DNA from: Sphingobium sp. Leaf26
GTDB taxonomy: Bacteria; Pseudomonadota; Alphaproteobacteria; Sphingomonadales; Sphingomonadaceae
Assembly (NCBI RefSeq): GCF_001421665.1
Contig: NZ_LMKV01000033.1
Location: 1-64,000 of the forward strand
Reading direction: 5' to 3'
DNA: 64,000 nucleotides
In this document: piece by piece, positions 1-8,200 of the stretch
Layout of the letters: the number at the start of each line of letters is the position of its first letter
Position numbering within the stretch: the stretch's first letter is position 1
Translations under genes and position numbers: made by a program
The notes under the pieces: generated by a model
The model's database searches: none
Seen by the model: the letters and a program-made list of their open reading frames with translations, nothing else
Told to the model about the DNA's origin: nothing

Positions 1-104
1 CCCGCAGCCTCCGCCAACTGCTTGCACCGGATCGCCGCCGACAAACCCGCAGGCCCACCACCCACGATCACGATGTCATAGGGCATCGATTCCCGTTCGC
101 TCAT
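1..104 (-). CDS. Electron transfer flavoprotein-ubiquinone oxidoreductase, N-terminal fragment
   Basis: Only the first 34 codons lie in the window; the gene continues past the left edge. The reading begins MSERESMPYDIVIVGGGPAG and contains a GxGxxG-type FAD-binding Rossmann motif (VGGGPAG). The start is fixed by a GGAGGGATGA sequence immediately before the ATG. ETF-QO passes electrons from electron transfer flavoprotein to membrane ubiquinone during fatty-acid and amino-acid oxidation. The N-terminal wording closely matches that family as I know it, but other FAD-dependent oxidoreductases share the dinucleotide motif, so the call is probable. It is divergent from the glycosylase-like gene on the plus strand. 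Confidence 0.7.
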   Translation of the reverse strand, partial: MSERESMPYDIVIVGGGPAGLSAAIRCKQLAEAA

Positions 105-236
105 TCATCCCTCCATTTCGGCGTCGGCAGGGTCGCGCCCCATCTTTTCCAATCGCCGTGTTACTCCAACCGTTTACCACCCATGGCGATGAAGCAGCTT
201 GACCCGGTCGTCAACCTCTGGCCCTAACAGGCGACG

Positions 237-977
237 ATGCGGGGATTATTGCAAGATGATGCGGCAGTATCCGCCGATGCCTATCTGGCATGGTGGCAAC
301 TGGCCGGAGTGGATGGCGCCGTAACCGAAGCGCCGGTCAACTGGCTGCGCCCCGCTCCTGCCCACCCTGTCGCTGCGCCGGACGCCATGTCCGTGGCACC
401 CGCCATAGATAAACCCCGTACGCTCGAATCGTTCCTTGCCTGGCTCGCCGATGATCCCGCCCAGCCTGAAAGGCGCTGGGCCGGCACACAGATTGCGCCG
501 GTCGGCAAGGCGCAGGCCGCGCTGATGGTCGTCACCGACCTGCCGGACCCTGCCGATCTGTCCGAAGGCCGCCTGCTCGCCGATCGCGCCGGCCTGTTGT
601 TCGACGCCATGCTCAGGGCCATCGGCCTTGATCGGGACGCCATCCATCTCGCTTCGCTCTTCACCGCCCGCCCGCCCGGCGGCATGGTGGAAGCGTCGGA
701 CCTCGCCACCGCCGCCGATCGCATGCGCACCCATGTCGCGCTGGCCCAGCCGCGCCGCCTGCTGCTGCTGGGCGACCGGACGATCCGTGCGCTGCTTCCG
801 ACCAGCGACGGCCCACACGCGCAGGCCGCCGCCAGCGGTTTACGCGACTTTAACCATGATGGCGGCAATGTGCCCGCCATCGCCACATTTCACCCCCGGC
901 TGCTGCTGACCCAGCCTGCGGCCAAGGCGGAATGCTGGCGCACTTTGCAAAGCCTGATCGAGGAAGCCCGTCCGTGA
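237..977 (+). CDS. Degenerate uracil-DNA glycosylase-like protein (family 4/5 fold)
   Basis: 246 residues. The second half reads like a family-4 uracil-DNA glycosylase: a GRLLADRAG stretch near residue 111, RPPG at 145-148, LLLLGD near 175-180, and a C-terminal HP-containing motif (FHPRLLL, 218-224) followed by PAAKAECWRTLQ. However, the first catalytic motif, normally GEaPG, is replaced by TDLPDP around residue 100. The whole protein has one cysteine, so the four-cysteine iron-sulfur site of family 4 is absent. Residues 40-80 are Pro/Ala rich and look like a linker. It is likely a pseudo-enzyme or a protein with a changed role. It overlaps the transglycosylase gene by GTGA, so the two are probably co-transcribed. 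Confidence 0.7.
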   Translation: MRGLLQDDAAVSADAYLAWWQLAGVDGAVTEAPVNWLRPAPAHPVAAPDAMSVAPAIDKPRTLESFLAWLADDPAQPERRWAGTQIAPVGKAQAALMVVTDLPDPADLSEGRLLADRAGLLFDAMLRAIGLDRDAIHLASLFTARPPGGMVEASDLATAADRMRTHVALAQPRRLLLLGDRTIRALLPTSDGPHAQAAASGLRDFNHDGGNVPAIATFHPRLLLTQPAAKAECWRTLQSLIEEARP

Positions 978-2755
978 TTCGCGCCGCGACCCAAATCTCC
1001 CGTCTTGCCCTCATCGCAATGGGCCTCACCGCCGCACTGCCTGCCAGGGCCGAAACCACTCCGGTCCTGCCGACCACCCTCTCCACCGAAGCCTCCCCGC
1101 TGCAACTGAGCGACGGCGACAAGGCACGCTACCGCGCCATCTTCTCCGCCATCGCCGCCCAGCAATGGGTCGATGCCAGGGCAATGATCGCCGCGCTCGA
1201 CAGCCAGGATGCCGTCCGCCCGCTGGCGCTGTCCGAACTTTTTCTGGCCAAGGGGTCGCCGCGCGTCGAACTGTTCGACCTGCTCGACCTCATCAACAAG
1301 GCCGCCTGGCTGCCCAAGGCCGACCAGCTTTCCCGTCTGGCGCAACGCCGGGGCGCCACCATCCTCCCCGCCCTGCCGCAGATCCAGAAGATGGTCTGGC
1401 TGGGTGCAGCCCCCCGCCGTCAATATGTCGCCGCCGTGAAGACCGATGTCGCCGCACAGGCGCTCGCCGGCCAGATCCAGACCTATGTCAAGAATGACGA
1501 CCCGATCGGCGCCGAAGGGCTGCTCGGCACCGGCGAGGCGGGCCTCACCAATGAAGGCCTGACCGAAGTGCGCCAGCGCGTCGCCTGGGCCTATTATATC
1601 GAAAATGACGACACCAACGCCCGCCGCATGGCCGCCCGCGCGCTGGAAACCCGCACCGGCGGCGACTGGACCGTGCAGGCGCACTGGACCACCGGCCTCG
1701 CCGCATGGCGCCAGAATGACTGCCGCACCGCCGCCCCCGCCTTCGCCAATGTCGCCGGCCTCGCCGGGGATGCCGACATGCGCTCGGCCGGCGCCTATTG
1801 GGCCTCGCGCGCGTACATGGTCTGCGGCGAAGCGGAAAAGGTCGCCGCTTATCTCAAGCAGGCCGCCCGCTCGGACGAAACCTTCTACGGCCTGCTCGCC
1901 CGCGAATCGCTCGGCCTGCCGCTCGGCGGCGCGCCGGTCGGCAGCCGTTTCGGCGCGCTGGAATGGCAGAAGCTCAAGAACAGCCCCAATGCCCGCGCCG
2001 CCATTGCCCTGTCCGCGATCGGCGACAACGCCAAGGCCGATGAACTCATCCGCTATCAGGCCAGGATCGGCGGCAGCGATCAATATGATGCGCTGCTGCG
2101 CCTCGCCAGCGCGCTCAACCTGCCCGCCACCCAGCTCTGGCTCGCCCATAACGGCCCGGCCGGCAAGCAGCCCGACAGCTTCGCCCGCTTCCCCGCGCCG
2201 GACTGGCGTCCCGATGGCGGCTGGCGCGTCGATCCCTCGCTCATCTACGCCCACACGCTTCAGGAATCGGGCTTCCGCTCCGATGTCGTCAGCAGCGCGG
2301 GTGCGCGCGGCCTGATGCAGGTGATGCCCGGCACAGGCGGCGACATGGGCCTGGCCTCGGCATCGCAACTGTTCGTGCCGTCGACCAACATGGAATACGG
2401 CCAGCGGTACCTGGAAACCCTGCGCGACATGAGCGCCACCGGCGGCCTGCTGCCCAAGGTGATGGCCGCCTATAACGCCGGGCCGCTCCCGGTCGGCCGC
2501 TGGAACACGCAGGTCCATGACAAGGGCGATCCGCTGCTCTTCATGGAATCGCTGCCCTATTATGAAACCCGCGCCTATGTGAACATCGTCATGCGCAATT
2601 ACTGGATGTACCAGATCCAGGCGAAGGGCAGCGCCGATTGCCTGACCGGCATGGCGCAGGGCCTGTGGCCGACCTTCCCCAATGCCAAGGGCGTGAAGCT
2701 GGTTCGCCTCAGCAAGGCTGACGGCCGCGCCGATATGGGCGGCGGATCGGACTGA
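974..2755 (+). CDS. Soluble lytic murein transglycosylase (Slt-type)
   Basis: 593 residues from a GTG start that overlaps the previous stop as GTGA. A GAGGAAG site precedes it, and the product then begins with a signal peptide (hydrophobic stretch ending LPARA). The middle is a long helical region typical of Slt superhelices. The C-terminal SLT domain shows QESGF with the catalytic Glu near residue 431, then ARGLMQVMPGT and AAYNAGP, the usual lysozyme-like motifs. The enzyme cleaves the glycan strands of peptidoglycan in the periplasm, forming 1,6-anhydro ends. An in-frame ATG 14 codons earlier would put charged residues before the signal peptide, so I prefer the GTG. Its stop overlaps the moaB start (TGATG). 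Confidence 0.9.
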   Translation: MIRAATQISRLALIAMGLTAALPARAETTPVLPTTLSTEASPLQLSDGDKARYRAIFSAIAAQQWVDARAMIAALDSQDAVRPLALSELFLAKGSPRVELFDLLDLINKAAWLPKADQLSRLAQRRGATILPALPQIQKMVWLGAAPRRQYVAAVKTDVAAQALAGQIQTYVKNDDPIGAEGLLGTGEAGLTNEGLTEVRQRVAWAYYIENDDTNARRMAARALETRTGGDWTVQAHWTTGLAAWRQNDCRTAAPAFANVAGLAGDADMRSAGAYWASRAYMVCGEAEKVAAYLKQAARSDETFYGLLARESLGLPLGGAPVGSRFGALEWQKLKNSPNARAAIALSAIGDNAKADELIRYQARIGGSDQYDALLRLASALNLPATQLWLAHNGPAGKQPDSFARFPAPDWRPDGGWRVDPSLIYAHTLQESGFRSDVVSSAGARGLMQVMPGTGGDMGLASASQLFVPSTNMEYGQRYLETLRDMSATGGLLPKVMAAYNAGPLPVGRWNTQVHDKGDPLLFMESLPYYETRAYVNIVMRNYWMYQIQAKGSADCLTGMAQGLWPTFPNAKGVKLVRLSKADGRADMGGGSD

Positions 2756-3282
2756 TGCCGATTGACCAGAGCCGGGCTTTCATCCCGGTTCGCATCGCCG
2801 TCCTCACCGTCTCCGACACGCGCGGCCTGGCCGAGGATCGCTCCGGCGACGCGCTGGTCGAGCGGCTGGAGGGTGCCGGCCATATCCTCGCCGCCCGCTA
2901 TATCGAGCGCGACGACCGCTCCGCCATCGTCGCGCGCCTCCACGCCTGGATCGACGACCCCGAAATCGACGTCATCCTGACCACTGGTGGCACGGGCGTC
3001 ACCGGCCGCGACGTCACGCCCGAAGCGCTGGCCCAGGTGCAGGACAAGGAAATCCCCGGTTTCGGCGAACTGTTCCGCTGGCTCAGCTATCAGAGCATCG
3101 GCACCTCCACCATCCAGTCCCGCGCCACCGCCTGCGTCGCGCGCGGCACCTATATCTTCGCGCTGCCCGGCTCCACCGGCGCGGTGAAGGACGCCTGGGA
3201 CGGCATCCTCGTCACCCAGTTGGACAGCCGCTTCCGCCCCTGCAATTTCGTGGAACTCATGCCCCGCCTGACCGAGCGTTAG
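2755..3282 (+). CDS. moaB: Molybdenum cofactor biosynthesis protein MoaB
   Basis: 175 residues, normal for the MoaB/MogA family. It shows SDTRG followed by DRSGD near the N-terminus, and TTGGTGVTGRD around residue 80-90, the nucleotide/molybdopterin-binding loop of the MoeA/MogA fold. A second conserved stretch, ALPGSTGAVKDAWD, lies near residue 142-155. The family adenylates molybdopterin before molybdenum insertion; some MoaB proteins have lost this and are of unclear role. Start and upstream stop overlap by one base, giving a three-gene transcription unit with the glycosylase-like and transglycosylase genes. No other moa genes are in the window. Confidence 0.9.
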   Translation: MPIDQSRAFIPVRIAVLTVSDTRGLAEDRSGDALVERLEGAGHILAARYIERDDRSAIVARLHAWIDDPEIDVILTTGGTGVTGRDVTPEALAQVQDKEIPGFGELFRWLSYQSIGTSTIQSRATACVARGTYIFALPGSTGAVKDAWDGILVTQLDSRFRPCNFVELMPRLTER

Positions 3283-3376
3283 GACGGAACGCTTCCACCG
3301 CCGCTCGTCCTGAGCAGCCGTCAAGAGACGTCGAAATGGCGGATCGAAGAATGCTTAAAAAATACTGACATGATTA

Positions 3377-3396
3377 CATTAGTTAGCTAACTAATG
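3377..3396. promoter_or_regulatory. Perfect 20-bp palindrome, candidate operator
   Basis: The sequence CATTAGTTAGCTAACTAATG is an exact inverted repeat without a central spacer. It lies in a locally AT-rich intergenic stretch 53 bases before the LexA box and 77 bases before the chosen start of the radical SAM gene. There is no T-run after it, so it is not a normal terminator. Its form suits a dimeric MarR- or TetR-type repressor, but no regulator gene is adjacent, so this is inference. Confidence 0.55.
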
Positions 3397-3438
3397 AAAA
3401 TGACATGGCGATTCATGTGTCTAACTCGCTGTCTCACT

Positions 3439-3463
3439 TTGACATCTTGTTCCCAATATGTTC
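3439..3463 (+). promoter_or_regulatory. LexA (SOS) box overlapping a TTGACA -35 element
   Basis: GTTCCCAATATGTTC at 3449-3463 exactly fits the alphaproteobacterial SOS box GTTC-N7-GTTC. A consensus -35 hexamer, TTGACA, sits at 3439-3444, so the LexA site would cover the -35/-10 spacer. The matching -10 is weak by eye. The site is 10 bases before the preferred start of the radical SAM gene, implying a very short leader or leaderless mRNA. The regulation is inferred from the match to the consensus. Confidence 0.75.
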
Positions 3464-3472
3464 TCATGTCCC

Positions 3473-4540
3473 ATGGCTATCGAGAAAGGCAGGGGCGCAA
3501 CACTCAACGGTGACAGCCGCCGCTTCAACCTGCCCCGACGCGAAGCGGACGGTGACTGGCTCGACGCGATCACGGACATTGACGGCCCCGTCGCCCGTAC
3601 CCGGACGCAAGTCACGGTCGAACATCCCCGCACCATCCTCACCCGCAACGCCAGCCCCGACATCGGCTTCAGCCAGTCGATCAACGCCTATCGGGGTTGC
3701 GAACATGGCTGCATCTACTGCTTCGCCCGGCCCTCCCATGCCTATCACGACCTCTCGCCCGGCCTCGATTTCGAAACGAAGCTCTTCGCCAAGCCCGACG
3801 CCGCGAAACTGCTCCGCGCCGAACTGTCGAAGAAAGCCTATGTCGTCGCCCCGATCGCCATGGGCACCAACACCGATCCCTATCAGCCGATCGAAAAGGA
3901 CTGGGGCATCACCCGCTCCATATTGGAGATCATGGTCGAAACCCGCCATCCGACCTACATCACCACCAAGTCCGACCGCATCCTGCACGACATCGACCTG
4001 CTGGCCGATCTGGCGCGGGACCGGCTGGTCGCCGTCGTCCTCTCCGTCACCAGCCTCGACCCCGCTGTCGCCCGCACGCTGGAACCCCGCGCGCCGCATC
4101 CGCTCCGCCGGGTGGAGGCCATCCGCAAACTGGCCGAGGCCGGCGTGCCCGTCACCGCCAGCATATCTCCCATCATCCCCGCCATCACCGACCATGAGAT
4201 CGAAGCGCTGGTGGCCCGCGTCGCGCAGGCGGGCGCCCGCGAAGTCACCTATATCCCCGTCCGCCTGCCGCACGAGGTCGCCCCGCTCTTCCGCGCCTGG
4301 CTGGAGGCCCATTATCCCGATCGCGCCGGCAAGGTGATGGCCATCATCCGCGACCTGCGCGGCGGGCGGGACAATGATCCGAATTTCGGCACCCGCATGC
4401 GCGGTCAGGGCGTCTGGGCCGACCTCATCCGCACCCGCTTCCTCAAGGCCCGCAAACGCGCCGGGATGGGTGCCGACCGCCTGACCCTGCGCACAGATCT
4501 GTTCCGCCCACCCGACGGCACGCAGATGCGGTTGTTTTGA
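3473..4540 (+). CDS. PA0069-family radical SAM protein, SOS-controlled
   Basis: 355 residues from the ATG at 3473. The upstream in-frame ATG at 3458 falls inside the LexA box and is less likely. The radical SAM cluster motif is CxxxCxxC (C76, C80, C83, in GCEHGCIYC). GTNTDPYQP and a TKSDR stretch follow in the TIM barrel, as in the PA0069/spore-photoproduct-lyase-like group. The C-terminus carries a basic region and ends near GTQMRLF. The reaction is unknown to me; the family relation to spore photoproduct lyase and the LexA site before the gene suggest a DNA-damage role, which is inference. It stands alone, convergent with the small membrane protein genes. Confidence 0.85.
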   Translation: MAIEKGRGATLNGDSRRFNLPRREADGDWLDAITDIDGPVARTRTQVTVEHPRTILTRNASPDIGFSQSINAYRGCEHGCIYCFARPSHAYHDLSPGLDFETKLFAKPDAAKLLRAELSKKAYVVAPIAMGTNTDPYQPIEKDWGITRSILEIMVETRHPTYITTKSDRILHDIDLLADLARDRLVAVVLSVTSLDPAVARTLEPRAPHPLRRVEAIRKLAEAGVPVTASISPIIPAITDHEIEALVARVAQAGAREVTYIPVRLPHEVAPLFRAWLEAHYPDRAGKVMAIIRDLRGGRDNDPNFGTRMRGQGVWADLIRTRFLKARKRAGMGADRLTLRTDLFRPPDGTQMRLF

Positions 4541-4580
4541 GAGAAAATCGATCAGTTGAAAGGTCTACATTGTGGAATAG

Positions 4581-4844
4581 CTATCCATCTCTTTTTGAAG
4601 AGCGACTGCTATTAAATTTTAGAAAACCGTCAACAATCAAAACAGATGCTGCCAACATGGAAGCAGCAAAGTTTACATATTTAGGCAAATGAATTTCAAA
4701 TCTATTGAATCCGAAATATATTGCGGGAACGATAAGCATCAGCGGTATAATTCGAAAAAATAATGGATCATTAGGCAAAAATCGAATGGCCAACACTGAC
4801 GCAGCAAGGCAGCAAATAACGATGGTATAGGAAATGTCGATCAT
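4581..4844 (-). CDS. Small hypothetical membrane protein in an AT-rich patch
   Basis: About 87 residues from the ATG at 4844; a TTG at 4892 would add 16 residues. The reading is mostly hydrophobic, with three likely membrane segments (ISYTIVICCLAASVLAI, a central LMLIVPAIYFGF, and FAASMLAASVLIVDGF) and a basic Ser/Arg/Lys tail. I recognise no family. GC over 4561-4800 is about 36% by hand count, far below the surroundings, so the stretch may be a recent acquisition. No clear ribosome site is seen for either start. It follows the other small membrane gene on the same strand. Confidence 0.5.
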   Translation of the reverse strand: MIDISYTIVICCLAASVLAIRFLPNDPLFFRIIPLMLIVPAIYFGFNRFEIHLPKYVNFAASMLAASVLIVDGFLKFNSSRSSKRDG

Positions 4845-4893
4845 TGCTTGTAGGTGACATGAGCAGCGAAACTCCGCAATGCGCAAAACCAAA

Positions 4894-5208
4894 CTAACGG
4901 CTCAGACGATCGTCCTCATAATGGCTGAAACGCTTGCCCCGACGTCGATAGTTCCGCGCGTGCCATCGAGATAACAGAAACACGCCGATCACCGGCACCG
5001 GAAGCAACGGCCAGAAATGGAGCGACACGTCCCATGCTGCGAAGGCTGTGATCGTCGCCGATCCTGCCGCCGCCATCCAACCCCATTCGTAACGCCATTG
5101 ATGCAGGTCGTTATCGGACCGAAAAGCCGGCGCTTCCACCGGCCCGGCGTCGTGCGACACCGCGCGGGATCGTCTGCAATAGGCCCAGCCCTTTCGCGGC
5201 TCGTCCAT
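4894..5208 (-). CDS. Hypothetical two-TM protein downstream of dnaE
   Basis: 104 residues from the ATG whose first base is the last base of the dnaE stop (TGATG); a GTG one codon earlier is also possible. The N-terminal half is polar with many Arg. Two membrane segments follow (GWMAAAGSATITAFAAW and FWPLLPVPVIGVFLL), then a strongly basic tail (RWHARNYRRRGKRF). I do not recognise a family. The overlap with dnaE suggests translation coupled to the polymerase gene, but nothing indicates a replication role. Confidence 0.6.
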   Translation of the reverse strand: MDEPRKGWAYCRRSRAVSHDAGPVEAPAFRSDNDLHQWRYEWGWMAAAGSATITAFAAWDVSLHFWPLLPVPVIGVFLLSRWHARNYRRRGKRFSHYEDDRLSR

Positions 5209-8200
5209 CACCCCACCAACCGCATGCCCGACCGTCGCGTCCGCGTCTTGTACCCGTCAGCCTTCACATCCATCCGCGCGAAGCTGTGCACGCTCAGCCC
5301 CCTGATCGTCGCGATCGCATCCACCTGATCCGCGCCCAGACTATATTGATCGCCCAGGAACAGCCGCGCCGCCCGTCCGTCGCCCACCGGCGCCCGCAAG
5401 AACACCTCGCTGCGCCCGCCACCGGCGCCCGCCAGCAGCTTCGCCAGCGCCTCGACCGCCTGCACCGTGTCGATATCGACCGTCAGTGCCATGCGTGACG
5501 CGCTCGCGATCGCGCGAAACGGCTCGGCTCCGCGCACCGTGACGCGCGGCGTTTCCTCGCCCGGCAGCCGATCCAGTTCCACGATCAGCAGCGCACAATC
5601 GCCGTCCTTCGACAATTCCTCGATCGCCTTGCACGCTTCTTCGTCGAAGCAGCTGGCCTGAAACTGCCCGCTCTGGTCGGAGAAGGTGGCGTTGGCATAA
5701 CGCGCCCCGCGCTTCGTCTCGCGCCAGCGCACATCCTCGACCATCGCGGCCATGATCGTCATCGACCGCCCTTCGGCATTGGGCGCGGGCATGGGCGACT
5801 GGCACACCATGCCATAGCTTTTTGCGCCGCGCGCATCGGCCAGATGCTTGTAGCGATCGACCGGGTGGGCGGAAAAATAGAAGCCGAACGCCTCCTTTTC
5901 CTGCGCCATGCGATCCGCCACGGTCCAGGCCTGATGCGGCGGAATGCGCACATCGGCATGTGGCGTCTCAGCGTCGCCGAACAGGCCGCCCTGCCCGCTT
6001 TCTCGCGCCTGCGCATTGCTGGAAGCCACTGACAGGATCGTTTCCGCCGCCGCATGGACGCCCGCGCGATCGGCATGGATGCCGTCAAACGCCCCCGCCG
6101 CCGCCAGACTTTCCAGTTGCCGCCGATTAAGCATCCGCGGCTCGATCCGGTCGGCAAAGTCGTCCAGCGACTTAAACGCACCGCCCTTGTCGCGTTCCTC
6201 GACAAGCTGCTCCATCGCCTTCTCGCCTACGCCCTTCAGCCCGCCCAGCGCATAGCGCACGGCAAAGCCCAGCCGCTTGTCCTCGCCTTCATAAGGCAGC
6301 GCCTCGACGGTAAAGTCCGCCTCGCTGCGGTTGAGGTCGGGCGCCAGACAGCCCAGCCCCATGCGCCGCATATCGTCCACGAACACGGTCAGCTTTTCGG
6401 TCAGATGGATGTCGAAGGCCATCGACCCGGCGTAGAATTCCGCCGGATAATGCGCTTTCAACCACGCCGTCTGATAGGCGAGCAGCGCATACGCCGCCGC
6501 GTGTGATTTGTTGAAACCATAGCCCGCGAATTTGTCGATCAAGTCGAACAGTTCGTTCGCCTTGGCCGGCTTGATGTCGCTGCGCGCGCAGCCCTCTACG
6601 AAGCGGGAACGCTGCGCGTCCATCTCCGCCTTCACCTTCTTGCCCATGGCCCGGCGCAGAAGATCGGCGTCACCAAGGCTGTAGCCCGCAAGGATCTGCG
6701 CCGCCTGCATCACCTGTTCCTGATAGACGAAGATGCCGTACGTCTCTTCCAGGATCGGCTTCAGCAAAATATGCGGATATTCAATCTCTTCCTGCCCGTT
6801 CTTACGACGCCCGAACATCGGGATATTGTCCATCGGGCCGGGGCGATAGAGCGACACCAGCGCGATGATGTCGCCGAAATTGGTCGGGCGAACCGCGGCC
6901 AGCGTCTTGCGCATGCCTTCCGATTCAAGCTGGAACACGCCCACCGTGTCGCCGCGCTGAAGCAGTTCGTACACCGCCTCATCATCCCAGGCCAGCGTGT
7001 CGAGATCGACATGCACACCGCGCCCGGCCAGTAACTGCACCGCTTTCTGCAACACGGACAGGGTCTTCAGACCCAGAAAGTCGAACTTCACCAATCCGGC
7101 GCCTTCGACATATTTCATGTCGAACTGCGTCACCGGCATGTCCGATCGCGGATCGCGATAGAGCGGCACCAGTTGCTGCAACGGCCGGTCGCCGATCACC
7201 ACCCCCGCCGCGTGCGTGGAACTATGGCGCGGGAAGCCCTCCAGTTTCATCGCATAATCGATCAGCCGGCGGACCTGATTGTCATTGTCATATTCCGCGC
7301 GAAACTCGGCCACCCCGTTCAGCGATCGTTCCAGCGTCCACGGATCGGTCGGATGATTGGGCACCAGCTTGGCGAGCCGGTCCACCTGCCCATAGCTCAT
7401 CTGGAGCACGCGGCCTGTGTCCTTCAACACCGCGCGGGCCTTCAGCTTACCGAATGTGATGATCTGCGCCACATGGTCCGCGCCATATTTATTCTGGACG
7501 TACCGGATCACCTCGCCCCGCCGCGTTTCGCAGAAATCGATGTCGAAATCGGGCATCGACACACGTTCCGGGTTCAGGAAGCGCTCGAACAGCAATCCAA
7601 GCTGCAATGGATCAAGGTCCGTAATCGTCAACGCCCATGCGACCAGCGACCCCGCGCCCGATCCACGCCCCGGACCCACCGGAATATCATGATCCTTCGC
7701 CCATTTGATGAAGTCGGCCACGATCAGGAAGTAGCCGGGAAAGCCCATCTGGATGATGATGTCCGTCTCGAACTTCAGCCGGTCGAAATAGGGCTTGCGC
7801 ACCTCTTCCCCGATGATCCCCGCCTTGGCCAGCCGCGCCTCCAGCCCGACCGTCGCCTGATCGCGCAGCATCGTCGCCTCGCCCTCGATATCGCCGGCCA
7901 GGCTCGGCAGGATCGGCTTGCGCTTGGGCGCGGCAATGGCGCAGCGCTGCGCGACGACCAGCGTGTTGGCCAGCGCTTCTGGCAGATCCTCGAACAGCCG
8001 CTTCATTTCGCCCACCGGCTTCATCCACGCATCGGGCGAACTGGTGCGACGATCGGGCGTCTCGACATAGGCGCTGTCGGCGATACACAGCATCACGTCA
8101 TGCGCCTCGTGGAAATGCGGCTCTGCAAAGCAGGTCGGGTTGGTCGCCACCAGCGGCAGCCCGCGATCATAGGCCAGGTCGAGCAGTTGCGGCTCGGCCT

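Noticed and set aside
890..2518. Long open frame on the minus strand opposite the lytic transglycosylase
   Set aside because: It mirrors the transglycosylase gene, has a low-complexity Gly/Ala/His composition and no family motif; it is an effect of GC-rich codon use.
3298..3340. Possible REP unit after moaB
   Set aside because: GCTCGTCCTGAGC and GTCGAA match the REP consensus in part but are separated by an extra 14 bases; too degenerate to call, perhaps a decayed copy.
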